DNA of 42,380 nucleotides from an uncultured Oscillospiraceae bacterium (GCA_949297075.1 CASFRX010000066.1:1-42380), one strand, 5' to 3'. Counted from the first letter of the stretch, positions 8,597 to 19,400 are shown. Notes: a model not told the origin generated them from the sequence alone. A program made the numbers and translations.

Positions 8597-8605
8597 ATTG
8601 CAAAT

Positions 8606-8640
8606 GCGATACCTTTTCCGTTTTATATAATGGGTATCGC
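8606..8640 (-). other. Hairpin in the glgD-glgA spacer
   Basis: GCGATACC (8606-8613) pairs with GGTATCGC (8633-8640) across a 19-nt loop. On the mRNA it spans the only Shine-Dalgarno-like stretch of glgA, 9 nt before its start codon, so it may tune glgA translation or mark a processing site. There is no T-tract. Confidence 0.5.
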
Positions 8641-8677
8641 TTTCCTTTCTAAAGAATTAAAATTGGTTTTTTATCCG

Positions 8678-9793
8678 TCAGATGACTATACCCTTGCCGA
8701 CATAAACAGGGAAATCATCTGCACCGACAAGGGTTTTGCCGGGCTTGAAGATAACATTTTTGTCGAGAATTGCGTTTTCGATATGTGCGCCTGCGCCGAT
8801 AAAGCAATCCTGCATGATTACGCAGTTTTTGATAACTGCGCCTTTTTCCACCTTGACGCCTCTGCCTAAAACGCTGCTCTCAACCTCGCCCTTAATCTCG
8901 CAGCCATCGGAAACAAGGCTGTTTTTGACCTTGCTGTCAATAGCATAGAGGGCAGGCATATCGTCACGCACCTTGGTGTAAACAGGGCGCTCCTTGTTGA
9001 ACAAATCGTTTCTGTTTGCGCCGTCAAGGAGCATCATATTTGCGCTGTAATATGTTTTAAGGGAGTCGATAGAAGCGGCAAAATTATCCGTCTTCATAGC
9101 GCAGATGCGAAGTGAATTAACATTGGCCTGGAATATATCTATAGCCATGCTTGTTTTGTGCATTGCGTAAGCTTCGTTGAACAAACGCTCAAGCAATGCC
9201 TTTTTCATGAAGAAAACATTGAGGGAATAATCTGCCTCATCGCTCTGTGCGTCCACGGCGACAGCAGTAACACGGCCATCTGCGCCGATATCAAAGGTCA
9301 TAAGATTTGAAAGGTTTGGAACCTTGCCGTGCTTGCAAAGAACGCTGATATCAGCCTTGCTGTCCTCATGGAATTTAATCAGCTCATCAACGCTGAAATT
9401 TATGACAACATTACAATCTGCCACAAGAACATACTCCTCTGTTGAACGGCTGATGAAGTGCATATTGCCCTTTATGGCTTCAATGCGGCTGTCGAAAGTG
9501 CCTGTTTCGCCAAGAAGGAAAGGCGGCAGAAGATACATACCGCTGCGCTTGCGGGAAAGGTCCCAGGGCTTGCCTGTTCCAAGGTGATCCATTAGGGACT
9601 GATAGTTGCTCTTTGTGATAACGCCTACCTTGCTGATGCCTGCGTTGACAAGGTTTGAGAGCATAAAATCAATCAGACGGTAGCGGCCGCCGAATGGCAC
9701 GGAACCCATAGTTCGCATATTAGTCAGCTCCGGCAGAGCCTCATCATAAGCATTTGAGTGAATTATAGCGAGAACATCGTTAGCTCTGATCAT
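8678..9793 (-). CDS. glgD: Glucose-1-phosphate adenylyltransferase regulatory subunit
   Basis: A 371-aa GlgD-type protein: an N-terminal nucleotidyltransferase-like domain (MGSVPFGGRYRLIDFMLSN, about 29-47) lacking the GGxGxRL signature of active GlgC, then a C-terminal left-handed beta-helix with hexapeptide-like repeats (about 290-360). In Firmicutes GlgD pairs with GlgC to form the ADP-glucose pyrophosphorylase heteromer and modulates its activity. glgC lies 13 bp upstream, so the two are almost certainly co-translated. GGAGG precedes the ATG at good spacing. Confidence 0.95.
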   Translation of the reverse strand: MIRANDVLAIIHSNAYDEALPELTNMRTMGSVPFGGRYRLIDFMLSNLVNAGISKVGVITKSNYQSLMDHLGTGKPWDLSRKRSGMYLLPPFLLGETGTFDSRIEAIKGNMHFISRSTEEYVLVADCNVVINFSVDELIKFHEDSKADISVLCKHGKVPNLSNLMTFDIGADGRVTAVAVDAQSDEADYSLNVFFMKKALLERLFNEAYAMHKTSMAIDIFQANVNSLRICAMKTDNFAASIDSLKTYYSANMMLLDGANRNDLFNKERPVYTKVRDDMPALYAIDSKVKNSLVSDGCEIKGEVESSVLGRGVKVEKGAVIKNCVIMQDCFIGAGAHIENAILDKNVIFKPGKTLVGADDFPVYVGKGIVI

Positions 9794-9806
9794 TTTAAAT
9801 ACCTCC

Positions 9807-11021
9807 TCACTTTACGGCAGGCACATCTTCGCCTGCCATAGCCTTAGGCTGAACCTTTGCGCCTGCGCCGACTGTTACGCCTGCGCCGACAACGGCTACG
9901 CCCCAATCGTCACGGTTCGGTACATTTTCGGGCTTCTCGCCGACAACTGCGCCGGACTCGATAACAGCGTTCTCCGCAACTATTGCGTACTGAACAACTG
10001 CGCCCTTTTTAATAACCGTGCCGGGCATAATTATGGAGGAATCTACCCTTGCGCCCTCTTCAACAACAACATCGGCAAAAAGAACGGAGTAGTCAATCTC
10101 GCCCTCTATCTGACAGCCCTCTGCCATCATAGAGTTTTCAACATTTGCCTTTTCGGAAACAAACTGAGGCGGCGAAACGGGAGTTTTTGAATAAATTCTC
10201 CATTCGTCATCGGAGAGATTAAGGTCAACAGTGGGACGGAGCAAATCAAGGTTTGCTTCCCAGAGGCTGTCGATAGTACCAACATCTTTCCAATAGCCGT
10301 CAAAGTGATAAGCAACAAGCTTTTCGCCTGCACGGTGCATTGCAGGAATGAGATTTTTGCCGAAATCGTTGCTTGAACTCGGGTCAGCCTCATCGGCAAT
10401 CAAATATTCACGCAGCTTCTTCCATGTGAAAACATATACGCCCATTGAAGCCTTGTTACTGCTGGGAACTTCGGGCTTTTCCTCGAAAGCGGTGATTTCG
10501 CCGTCGTCATTGACGAGCATCAGGCCGAAGCGTGAAGCCTCTTCCCACGGAACTTCGAGCATTGCAATAGTGCAGTCCGCATTCTTTTCCTTGTGGAAAG
10601 CGAGCATTTTGGAATAATCCATTTTATAGATATGGTCGCCTGAAAGAATACAGACGTATTCGGGGTCATATCTGTCAATAAAGTTAATATTCTGGTAAAT
10701 TGCGTTGGCTGTTCCCTTATACCATTCACTGCCCTTAATCTGCTGATAAGGGGAGAGAATGTGAACGCCGCCGTTTTCTCTGTCCAGATCCCAAGCTGCG
10801 CCGTTGCCGATATAATCGTTAAGCTCAAGGGGCTGATACTGAGTGAGAACACCAACGGTATAGATGCCTGAATTTACGCAGTTGGAAAGAGGGAAGTCAA
10901 TGATTCTGTACTTGCCGCCGTAAGGTACGGCAGGTTTGGCAATGTTCTTTGTGAGGATGCCCAGTCTGCTGCCCTGGCCGCCTGCAAGAAGCATTGCTAT
11001 ACATTCAGCTTTTTTTGACAT
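9807..11021 (-). CDS. glgC: Glucose-1-phosphate adenylyltransferase
   Basis: This enzyme makes ADP-glucose from ATP and glucose-1-phosphate, the committed step of glycogen synthesis. The 404-aa protein has the nucleotide-binding [12 protein letters not shown] (13-24), [19 protein letters not shown] (about 29-47), the Asp-containing [18 protein letters not shown], and [10 protein letters not shown] for the sugar-phosphate site, then a beta-helix C-terminus. AAGGAGG lies in front of the ATG. It sits between glgB (50 bp upstream) and glgD (13 bp downstream). Confidence 0.97.
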   Translation of the reverse strand: MSKKAECIAMLLAGGQGSRLGILTKNIAKPAVPYGGKYRIIDFPLSNCVNSGIYTVGVLTQYQPLELNDYIGNGAAWDLDRENGGVHILSPYQQIKGSEWYKGTANAIYQNINFIDRYDPEYVCILSGDHIYKMDYSKMLAFHKEKNADCTIAMLEVPWEEASRFGLMLVNDDGEITAFEEKPEVPSSNKASMGVYVFTWKKLREYLIADEADPSSSNDFGKNLIPAMHRAGEKLVAYHFDGYWKDVGTIDSLWEANLDLLRPTVDLNLSDDEWRIYSKTPVSPPQFVSEKANVENSMMAEGCQIEGEIDYSVLFADVVVEEGARVDSSIIMPGTVIKKGAVVQYAIVAENAVIESGAVVGEKPENVPNRDDWGVAVVGAGVTVGAGAKVQPKAMAGEDVPAVK

Positions 11022-11071
11022 TATTAGTACCTCCTTAGATTAGAGAAATTTTATAAATTTTTTCATGTTGT

Positions 11072-13012
11072 TTATTTTGCTTTTTTCGCAGTCGGTTTTT
11101 TTGCTGTTCCTTTTTTTGGTTCTGCCTTTTTCCTCGGCGCAGGATTTTTGCGAATCAGCTTAATATAGATTGTGCTCAAGCCTGCCAGTTCAAGAGAGAG
11201 GCTCTGCTCATGGCCGTGCATTGCAACCGGAACGGTTTTGAGCTTGCCTGCACTGCCCTTGCCTGTGCCGCCAAACTCCTCAGCATCGGAATTGAACACA
11301 ACCTCATAAGTTCCGCCTGCGGGAACGCCGATTTTATAATCGCTTCGGTGAACGGGAGTGAGGTTTGAAACTGCAATGATTTCCTTGCCCTTTTCGTCTA
11401 TGCGGCGAAAAGCGATAACGGAATTTGTATTATCGTCGCTTGAAATCCAGTTGAAGCCCTCCCAGCTGTAGTCAATCTGCCACAGAGGAGCGTTCTTTTT
11501 GTAGAACTTGTTGAGCTGGCTTGTGTAGTTTTGCAGCTTGCGGTGCATATCGTAATCCAACAGAAGCCAATCAAGACCTGTATCGTATTTCCACTCGATA
11601 AACTGGCCGAACTCACTGCCCATAAACATGAGCTTTTTGCCGGGATGAGCGTACATATAGCCGAGGAACGAACGCACGCCTGCAAATTTTTCCTCATAAG
11701 TACCGGGCATTTTATTTATCAGCGAACATTTGCCGTGAACAACCTCATCATGGGAAATGGGGAGAACAAAATTCTCCGAAAATGCGTAGAAGAATGAGAA
11801 AGTCAGGCAGTTGTGGTTATTTTTGCGGTGGATACCGTCGAGAGAGAAATACCTTAGGCAGTCGTTCATCCAGCCCATATTCCACTTAAAATTGAAGCCC
11901 AAACCGCCCATAAATGTAGGCTTGGAAACCATGGGGAAGGCTGTGGATTCTTCTGCTATCATCATGCAATCCCAGAAATCGCGAAAAATGGATTCGTTGA
12001 GCTTTTGCAGAAACTCTATGGCCTCCAGGTTTTCGTTGCCGCCGTTTTTGTTGGCTATCCATTCGCCGTCCCTGCGGTCATAGTCAAGATAGACCATAGA
12101 TGCAACGGCATCAATGCGCAGTCCGTCAAAATGATATTTATCCAGCCAAATTGCCGCGCTCGACATCAAAAAGCTGCGCACTTCGTTTTTGCCGTAATCA
12201 AAAACCTTGGTGCCCCACGAATAATGCTCGCCCTTGCGCGGATCGGCATATTCGTAGCAGGGCTCGCCGTCAAACTCCACTAAGCCGTGGGCGTCTTTGG
12301 GGAAATGAGCAGGCACCCAATCCAAAATTACGCCGATTCCTGCCTGATGGCACTTATCCACAAGGTACATCAGATCCTTTGGCTCGCCGTAGCGTGAGGT
12401 GGGGGCAAAATAGCCCGTAACCTGATATCCCCATGAGCCGTCAAAGGGGTATTCGCTCAGGGGCATGAATTCAATATGGGTGTAGCCCATTTTTTTGACA
12501 TAGGGCACAAGCTCTTCCGCCAAGGCACGGTAGGAGAGAAAGTTGCCGTCATCATACTGCTTCCAGGAGCCTGCATGAACCTCGTAAATATTGATGGGAG
12601 ACTTGTAGACGCTCTGCTTTTTGCGGTTTTCCATCCATTCGCCGTCATTCCACTCGTAGCCGCTGAGCTCATAGAGCTTTGAAGCGTTTGCCGGCCTTGT
12701 TTCCGCATGGAAAGCATAAGGGTCGCACTTCATTATCTCACGGCCGGAGCGCGTTTTTATGCAGAATTTGTAGGCATCAAAAATATTAGCGTTTTTAACG
12801 GTAGTTTCCCAGATTTCACTGCCGTCAACAGGCAGCATGAGGTCGGCATTGGTCTGCCAATCGTTGAAATCGCCCACAACGCTGACTGCCGCCGCATGGG
12901 GCGCCCACACTCGGAAAGTAACTGTGCCGTTGCTGTTGAAATGTGCGCCGAAATATTCGTAAGCCCTTGCGTTTTCTCCCTTATTGAAGAAATAAAGGGG
13001 TATGTTGTCCAT
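11072..13012 (-). CDS. glgB: 1,4-alpha-glucan branching enzyme (GH13)
   Basis: The protein introduces alpha-1,6 branches into glycogen. From the chosen start it has 646 aa: an N-terminal CBM48-like domain (FRVWAPHAAAVSVVGDFNDW), the GH13 barrel with nucleophile D301 in DGLRIDAVASM, acid/base E354 in AEEST and D422 in SHDEVVHG, and a C-terminal beta domain. The last ~25 residues are a Lys/Ala/Pro-rich tail not needed for the fold. ATG 13012 is preferred over the in-frame TTG at 13036 because AAGGAG lies just before it. First gene of the glgBCDA operon. Confidence 0.96.
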   Translation of the reverse strand: MDNIPLYFFNKGENARAYEYFGAHFNSNGTVTFRVWAPHAAAVSVVGDFNDWQTNADLMLPVDGSEIWETTVKNANIFDAYKFCIKTRSGREIMKCDPYAFHAETRPANASKLYELSGYEWNDGEWMENRKKQSVYKSPINIYEVHAGSWKQYDDGNFLSYRALAEELVPYVKKMGYTHIEFMPLSEYPFDGSWGYQVTGYFAPTSRYGEPKDLMYLVDKCHQAGIGVILDWVPAHFPKDAHGLVEFDGEPCYEYADPRKGEHYSWGTKVFDYGKNEVRSFLMSSAAIWLDKYHFDGLRIDAVASMVYLDYDRRDGEWIANKNGGNENLEAIEFLQKLNESIFRDFWDCMMIAEESTAFPMVSKPTFMGGLGFNFKWNMGWMNDCLRYFSLDGIHRKNNHNCLTFSFFYAFSENFVLPISHDEVVHGKCSLINKMPGTYEEKFAGVRSFLGYMYAHPGKKLMFMGSEFGQFIEWKYDTGLDWLLLDYDMHRKLQNYTSQLNKFYKKNAPLWQIDYSWEGFNWISSDDNTNSVIAFRRIDEKGKEIIAVSNLTPVHRSDYKIGVPAGGTYEVVFNSDAEEFGGTGKGSAGKLKTVPVAMHGHEQSLSLELAGLSTIYIKLIRKNPAPRKKAEPKKGTAKKPTAKKAK

Positions 13013-13078
13013 GGTCAAAAGCTCCTTTCTTGCCAACTGATTAAATCAGATTTAAAACAAATATAGCTGTACAAGGCT

Positions 13079-13107
13079 ATCATATCAAACATTTGCGCCG
13101 ATTTCAA
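13079..13107 (-). promoter_or_regulatory. Promoter of the glgBCDA operon
   Basis: On the minus strand, TTGAAA (13102-13107), 17-bp spacer, TATGAT (13079-13084). It lies about 67 bp before the glgB start and is the only good sigma-A match in the intergenic region. Confidence 0.75.
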
Positions 13108-13117
13108 GTGATTTTTG

Positions 13118-13173
13118 CATTTTGTTACAAGAGTTATTGATTTTTTATTGGATATTTGTACATTTTGTTACAA
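13118..13173. repeat. Paired palindromic sites upstream of the glg promoter
   Basis: CATTTTGTTACAA occurs twice, at 13118-13130 and 13161-13173, 43 bp apart (about four helical turns). Each contains the near-palindrome TTGTTACAA. Placed just upstream of the -35 box, they could be an activator or repressor site for glycogen synthesis. The regulator is unknown. Confidence 0.45.
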
Positions 13174-13242
13174 AATTTACTATTATGTTAACTATGCTAA
13201 CGAATAATACTCTTATTTTTCCTTTATATAGCAAAAGAAAAC

Positions 13243-13272
13243 GGTGTAACCCTCACCGTTAAGGGTTACACC
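13243..13272 (-). terminator. Terminator downstream of the dockerin remnant
   Basis: Perfect 10-bp stem GGTGTAACCC (13243-13252) / GGGTTACACC (13263-13272) with a 10-nt loop. On the minus strand it is followed by GTTTTCTTTT, as expected for a terminator of the dockerin remnant's former transcript. Confidence 0.75.
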
Positions 13273-13313
13273 ATAATCTTTTAAAATATTTTCATTTTTA
13301 GCTTTTGGCAGGC

Positions 13314-13445
13314 TTATTTTTGTCCTGTATAATCCTGCTTGATGCCGTCGATATTCCAACCGACATATTCTGTTACATAGAAGAGGTCAGGCATATCAAC
13401 AGCGCCGTCGCCATTGTTATCGCCGAAGATTACTACTATTCTATT
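13314..13445 (-). pseudogene. Dockerin gene remnant
   Basis: A 43-codon stretch ending in TAA (13314-13316) encodes a dockerin tail nearly identical to the end of the 16407-22466 gene: IFGDNNGDGAVDMPDLF, then YVTEYVGWNIDGIKQDYTGQK. It fuses the first calcium loop of that dockerin directly to the second half of its second loop, so about 40 intervening residues are missing, as from recombination between the two DNA repeats that encode the loops. An in-frame TAG (13446-13448) lies directly upstream and there is no start codon, so it cannot be expressed alone. It lies downstream of the 13598 gene, which itself has no dockerin. Confidence 0.85.
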
Positions 13446-13523
13446 CTATCATATTAAATTGTTGTGGTCACTGAACAAATTATTAAAACTTCGCTCGTTT
13501 TTTTGAGGGCAAGGAAATAAAAA

Positions 13524-13557
13524 GGTGCTTCAGGCACCTTGCGGAGCCTGAAGCACC
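13524..13557 (-). terminator. Terminator of the 13598-16324 gene
   Basis: Perfect 12-bp stem GGTGCTTCAGGC (13524-13535) / GCCTGAAGCACC (13546-13557), 10-nt loop, followed on the minus strand by TTTTTATTT. It lies about 40 nt after the stop codon. Confidence 0.9.
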
Positions 13558-13597
13558 AAAACTCTAATTTACTTTTCTTAAACGCTGAAGTTCTGAA

Positions 13598-16324
13598 TTA
13601 GTAAACGACCTTGAAGGAAACTGCGCCGTCATCATCTTTAAGCCATGTATCGCCGTATTTAGCCTCTACAGTATAGCTGTAATCACCTTCTATATTGTAA
13701 ACACGCTCGATTATCCATGTCTTTGTCTTGCCGTCAATCTCGTAGGCTGTTGCCTTAGTAACAACCTTGCCTGCTTTGTTAAGAATGCGAACCTCTGTAG
13801 CGTTCACATCAGTTACAACTGTGAATACCTGAGTGCCGCCACGGACTATACGAGCTTTAGCGTTAACAGATACGATAGCGTCTTCAATATTTCCTGTTGA
13901 GGGAACCTGAGAAACAACATGCTCTGTTACGGTGAAAGTAAGGTCAACATTGCTGTCTGCCCAAGCGGTTGTTTCGCCGCGAGTATAAATATCGAATCCA
14001 TAATCCTTAGCTGTTGCGTAGCGCTTTGTGATAACCCAAACCTTAGTGCCGTCTTCGTTGACATAAGCAGGCGTGGTATAAGTTGATGTAGAGCCGGTCA
14101 CCTGGTTGACGAGCCTCAGTTTATGAACATCAGCGCCTGTGGTGATTGTTAAAGAAACTGTGTCCTTATTGGTGAAGGTTTCAACATCCTCACCATTGAG
14201 CTTAACAACTGCGCTCTTTACGCTGTAGTCATCAAGGTCAACAGGAGCGAGCGGGAATGCAAAGTATCCTTCATCCCAAACCTTGCCGTTCTTTGCTCTT
14301 ATCAACATATCTCTTTCTTCGTCTGTGTAGATGCGGATTGCAATTTTCCAAACCTCGTTGCCGGCCTCGTTAGTTTCGAGACCTATGAAGCTGGGGGAGG
14401 TTTTGTCAATAGTTATGGTGTTGCCTGCTGATGTCATGATCTGAAGCTTGGAAGCTTTGATACCTAAAGTCTCAACCTCGAAGTTGACAACATCGCCAAG
14501 AGAGTAAGTCTCTCTGAGAGGAGTTACTCTGATAATTGAAGATGTCTTTGCAGCAAGCTTGCCATAGGCTTCAACGAGAGCAGCTGCCTTTGCATTAATA
14601 GCGCCCTGAGCCTCCTCTGTGTATGCAGGCTTAGTTTCGGGAACAGCGGCATATTCTTCTGCTACTACATCGTAAGCTGCCTTGTAGGAAGCCCATGTTT
14701 CGGGTGTGTAGTAGGCTTCGGGATATGCTGCTACTGAGTTATCAAGAGCCTCTTTGTAAGGTGTGTAATCGAGGAATCTGGGTTCAAGAGCTGCAAACTT
14801 AGCTGTAAGTTCATCTGCGAGAGCCTTAACTGCTGTGCGGTTAGCCTCTGTGTCGGCTGCCTCTCTGTAAGTTGATAAGCCTGCATCAGCTGCTGCAAGA
14901 GCTGCTTCCCATGCTGCATATGCGGTTGCATCGTAGTATGCTTCTGCATATTCGGGAGTTCTGCAATCAGCAATAGCTGTATTGAGAGCTGAAAGGTCAA
15001 CATATACAGGATCGAGCTTACTGAAAGCAGCTGTGAGCTTATCAGCTGCTGTGTCGATTTTTGCCTGATTTACGCCTGCTTCGTCATCATACATATCGCG
15101 GGTTACTTCCTGAGCTTCTGCCTTGGCTGTTTCCCATGCTGCATAATCGGCTGCATTATAGTATTCCTCAGCCTTTGCAGGAGTGAGGGCAATAGCGGCG
15201 TCAAGAGCTGCGTAATCGCACTTGCCGAGCTTTGTCAGGCCCCTGATAGCTGCAAGGAGAGCATCCTTTGCGTTATCAACTTCTGTCTGAGTTGCGTTAT
15301 CGTCTGCTGCAACTGCTTCAGCTGCTGCCTTAGCATCTGTGTAAGCCCTTACGGAAGCAGATGTGCAGTTTGTTGTATCAACATCCTGTGCGATAGCTGC
15401 GTTAAGATCTGTCTTGTCAGCCTTCTTAACAAGAGCCTTGATGGCTGTATCAAGAGCTGTAGCTGCGCTGTTAATCTTTGCCTGGTTTGCGCCTTCTTCG
15501 TCAGCGGTCATGTCTCGCTCAACAGCCTTAGCTGCGTTGTAAGCTGCTGTAGCTGCGGCTGTGTCAACATAATCAGCAAGGTTGAGTGCTTCGTATGCTG
15601 CGATAGCTTCATCAAGAGCTGTGTAATCGCAAGAAACTGCGGGTACTTCGGCACCGACAATCTCAATTTCGAGTGTAGCTGCGCTGAGATCTACTGTCTC
15701 TGCGTACTTTCCTTTTGTATCATCGGTAATCTTATCAGTTGTGGTGCTGATACCCTGGTACATAGTACCGCCACGGCCGGGGTTAGTGGGAGATTTAAGA
15801 GAAGCCTCGGGCAACACAAAGTATGCCTTTGTGCCGACTGCTGCATCTTCTTTAACTGTGAGGTTGAGCACATAGATGTCCTGAGTTTCAACAACAGTGG
15901 GTGCTGTAACACCGGCGCTGTTGCCGCGAATTGACTGGAAACCTTCCCAACTCGCATATGGGTGAGTTGAAGGGTGAGCTCCTGTAGCTGCAGGGCTGTT
16001 GATTTTAACGGTGAATGTGTTTATGAAGTTCTTAGTTTCGTAGTTTTCACCAAGGTCTTCAAAAACACCCTTTGTCCATGCAAAGAACTCACCACCGGCT
16101 GAACCGGTATAGTAGTTTGTGGACATAGAAACTGTGATTTGGATTGTTTCGCCGGGCTTAACCTGTGCCTTGCCTGCAGATACATCTTTATCTGAGCGAA
16201 CGGCATAGGTCTGAACGGAGCCTGCATAACCGGTAAGGCCTTCTGCGTTTGCAACAACGGCAACTGTACCGAATACAAAGGCAACGGCGAGGATAAGACT
16301 GAGAATTTTCTTAGATAATTTCAT
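13598..16324 (-). CDS. Secreted cohesin-like / FIVAR-repeat / Ig-like repeat protein
   Basis: Signal peptide at 1-27 (KKILSLILAVAFVFGTVAVVANA). Residues about 30-230 form a beta-rich domain starting VKPGETIQITVSMSTNYYTG, whose layout resembles cohesins; this is a fold guess. Residues about 230-610 are four to six FIVAR-like helical repeats marked by DYTALDEAIAAYEAL and AKDALLAAIRGLTKL. Residues about 610-908 hold three Ig-like repeats of ~95 aa with the recurring VWxIxxRxY motif. There is no dockerin, LPXTG or SLH motif. AGGAGG precedes the ATG. The gene lies 82 bp after the 16407 gene and is a paralogue of 22929-25652. Likely extracellular; its ligand is unknown. Confidence 0.8.
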   Translation of the reverse strand: MKLSKKILSLILAVAFVFGTVAVVANAEGLTGYAGSVQTYAVRSDKDVSAGKAQVKPGETIQITVSMSTNYYTGSAGGEFFAWTKGVFEDLGENYETKNFINTFTVKINSPAATGAHPSTHPYASWEGFQSIRGNSAGVTAPTVVETQDIYVLNLTVKEDAAVGTKAYFVLPEASLKSPTNPGRGGTMYQGISTTTDKITDDTKGKYAETVDLSAATLEIEIVGAEVPAVSCDYTALDEAIAAYEALNLADYVDTAAATAAYNAAKAVERDMTADEEGANQAKINSAATALDTAIKALVKKADKTDLNAAIAQDVDTTNCTSASVRAYTDAKAAAEAVAADDNATQTEVDNAKDALLAAIRGLTKLGKCDYAALDAAIALTPAKAEEYYNAADYAAWETAKAEAQEVTRDMYDDEAGVNQAKIDTAADKLTAAFSKLDPVYVDLSALNTAIADCRTPEYAEAYYDATAYAAWEAALAAADAGLSTYREAADTEANRTAVKALADELTAKFAALEPRFLDYTPYKEALDNSVAAYPEAYYTPETWASYKAAYDVVAEEYAAVPETKPAYTEEAQGAINAKAAALVEAYGKLAAKTSSIIRVTPLRETYSLGDVVNFEVETLGIKASKLQIMTSAGNTITIDKTSPSFIGLETNEAGNEVWKIAIRIYTDEERDMLIRAKNGKVWDEGYFAFPLAPVDLDDYSVKSAVVKLNGEDVETFTNKDTVSLTITTGADVHKLRLVNQVTGSTSTYTTPAYVNEDGTKVWVITKRYATAKDYGFDIYTRGETTAWADSNVDLTFTVTEHVVSQVPSTGNIEDAIVSVNAKARIVRGGTQVFTVVTDVNATEVRILNKAGKVVTKATAYEIDGKTKTWIIERVYNIEGDYSYTVEAKYGDTWLKDDDGAVSFKVVY

Positions 16325-16355
16325 TAAGGTCTTCCTCCTAAAAATTTTTCTATAC

Positions 16356-16385
16356 TACTCCGCCCCGTAAATTCGAGGCGGAGTA
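16356..16385 (-). other. Intergenic hairpin between the two genes of the second dockerin unit
   Basis: TACTCCGCC (16356-16364) / GGCGGAGTA (16377-16385), 12-nt loop. No T-tract follows directly on the minus strand, so partial termination or mRNA stabilisation is more likely than full termination. ACGGGGCGGAG is shared with the hairpin at 26886-26915 in the other orientation. Confidence 0.6.
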
Positions 16386-16406
16386 AATTAGTAACTTAAG
16401 TCAGGA

Positions 16407-19400
16407 TTAGTTTTGTCCTGTATAATCCTGTTTGATGCCGTCGATATTCCAACCGACATATTCTGTTACATAGAAGAGGTCGGGCATATCAACAGAGCCG
16501 TCAGCGTCGATATCCATTGCGAATACCTGTGCAACTGTGAGATCTTCGTAATCATATGCGCAATCAAACCATCCAAGGTAGTCATAAAGGTCTGTTGTGT
16601 CATACATATCAATAGCGCCGTCGCCGTTGTTATCGCCGAAGATTACTATATAGTAGGTTGCTGCTACGCTGTCGTCCGAGTTTCTCTTGAGCTCTACCTT
16701 TGCGCCTGTGCCGAGGTTTGCATTATCGCCTACGAAGGTGTATTCTACATAACCGTCGCCTTCAACTGCTGCAAAGCCATCTGCTACAAGGTCTGTTATT
16801 TCCTGTGTATCTGCATCTACAAGACCGTAGATAAAGCCGCGCTCATTATCAATTATTGTTGTTGAGCCTTCTGCCGCTACAAGAACGGGATCAACAGCCG
16901 GCTTTTCTTTCAAAGCGCTGATAGCTTCCCAGATTGCATATGCGTAGTTATCAACTGTATCCTGATCGCCAATCTTAAGATTGCGGTTTACTGCACTAAC
17001 TGCCGCATTGAGAGCCGCTACCGATTCATTTGTGTAGATGCTCAAATCTTCCGGGATATCCATGATAGCCGAATCTACCATGCTATAGAGAGCAGGAAGC
17101 TTTGCTACCTCTGTATTGAGTGTATTAGCGGCTGCTATGATTTCGCTGTTATTGCGTACATCAAGCTCGCTTGCATCGTTCCTTGCTACAAGAGCGTCTG
17201 CTGCGTCTGCCGCTGCCTGTACTGCTTCCCAAACATCAACTATACCGTCTGCATCTGTATCTGTGGGATACTCTTCCATGTATGCGCTCATATCAACATT
17301 GTTGTATGCTTCAAGCGCTGATGTTACGGGAGCCATATCTGCGGGCTTCCATTCAAGGCCTGCTACCGCCTGCTTAAGAGCTGCTGTATATGCGTCTACC
17401 TCTGCCTGCTTATCAATAGTAACAGGGTCTTTTGCCGCAAATTCTTTTGCCTTCATGTATTCTGTATGGAATGTATTGTAGGAAGCATCGGTATAGAACA
17501 TCTCGTTTTCCATCTTTGCTTCTGCTACTGCAAGCTCTGCCTTGAGAGCTGCATATTCCGCATCCTTAAGGTCAAGTGCTTCGTAGGTTGTCTGCAGCTG
17601 TGTTGCGTATCCGTCAACAGTTGCCTGCTCGGTAATATCCTTACCCTCTACAACTGCTTTATACGCTGTTTCAAAATCTGACCAGTTTGTATACCAGCTC
17701 TTGTTTGCCAAGAGTTCGTTATACTTTGCCTGATACTCTGCAACCTTTGAATAATCTGCACCGTTATATACAAGGCTGTTTCTTGCATCATAGATTGCCT
17801 TTGCCCAGCCGTTTACCTGAGCCTGTTCGCCTGCAAGTCTGCCGTTTTTAATTGCGGCTCTTGCATCTACAAGCTTCTGCCAGGAAGCAGCTGTATAATA
17901 CTTCTCGTATTCTGCTTCGTACTGTGCCTGTATATTCTTCTGCTCGGTTGCAAATTTATAATCTGCTTCGTTGAGGTTTTCGCCGAGCTTTGCATACATA
18001 TCCTCAAGGGCTGCTGTAAGATTATTTACCTTATCCTGCTGGAGAATTACGAGGCTGTTATCTCTTTCGGCAATCTTTGCCTGCATTGTTGCCAAGTATT
18101 CTGCGCTGTAATAAGGAATTGTGTAGTTATTTACAGAGTTTGCAGGGTCAACTACTTCTACGGTTTCGTTAGTATTCTGGTTGATTTCGCCTATGATTTC
18201 ATCAAGTGCTGCGTAATTTGCGCCCTTGAGTTCAAGTGCGTCATATGCTGTCTGCAAGTTTGCTGCATATGTGTCAACCTGAGGCTGGTCGGGAGCCTTG
18301 AGGGTTCTGTTTGCCTGACCTGCCGCACAAGCGTCTGTCCATTTCTGGTAGGACGCTGTTGTGAAATTATCTGCGGAAACATATTCCTTAATATGGAGGT
18401 AATCGTACTTTGCGGGAAGATTTATTTCTGCGCCGCCTGCTGCGCCGTTTGCGCCGATGCCCTGCTTGTAGCCGAGATAACGGTCTACCATGGAATAGTC
18501 TGCGTTTGCAAGGGCAACATTGACCCAACCGATATCGATTGCGTCTATATAGCCGTCAACCGTTTTTTGATAGCGGATATCAAGATTCCAGTCAATATTA
18601 TCAATGGGGATATCAACCTCGTTTGTTGAGGAGAAGTTGTTCCAGGGATAGTAATTGCCTGTTGCATAGTATACGGGGTCGTTGTTGGGGCTGGGTCTGT
18701 AGCTATAGCTGCTATCTGCGTGCTTAATTCTTACCTCGTCTACCTTTGCCCTGAGCGCTGTGTAGTCGGCAGGCAGATATTCAAGCTCTGCTATGGCTTT
18801 GTTGAGCTCGTTAACAGCCGCCTGAGTATCAGCGTCGCTCATCATAACATTTGCTGCTGCTGCCTTAGTCTTTGCAAGAGCATTGAGGTAAGCAGTGAAT
18901 TTGCCGTTTGCATCGCTGTATCCGTCAAACAGCTGGCGGTTGTATTCAGCTTCCTGAGCAAGAAGGTCACGAGCCATTCCCTTATTTACATAGGAGATAT
19001 TGAACTCCCACAGGAACTGAGCGGTAATACCGTCGTTGCTGCCTTCTTGATATGAATAGCTTGTGTGGAGAGTGTATGTGCCGGCTTCAGGAAGATCACC
19101 TGAAAAATCTCTGCGCTGCCAATCACCGGCTGATGCACCGTAGCCGTCGGTTGATGTGCCATCGCTGCGTACCGAAGCGGCAAGAGAAAGAGCTGTAGTT
19201 TCAGAGCTTGTTGCTGCGCCGCTGTAGAATTTATACATATTCTGAGTAGCGCCGCCAACGCATTTGGTGGGCTCGTTATAATTGAGAACCTTGAAGAATA
19301 TACCTGTGTCTGCAAGCTTTGAAACTGTTGAAGTATCAACAACCATGTTGAACCTTGCACGGTGTCCGCCGTCGGAATCCTCCTTACCGTCTGTACCGCA

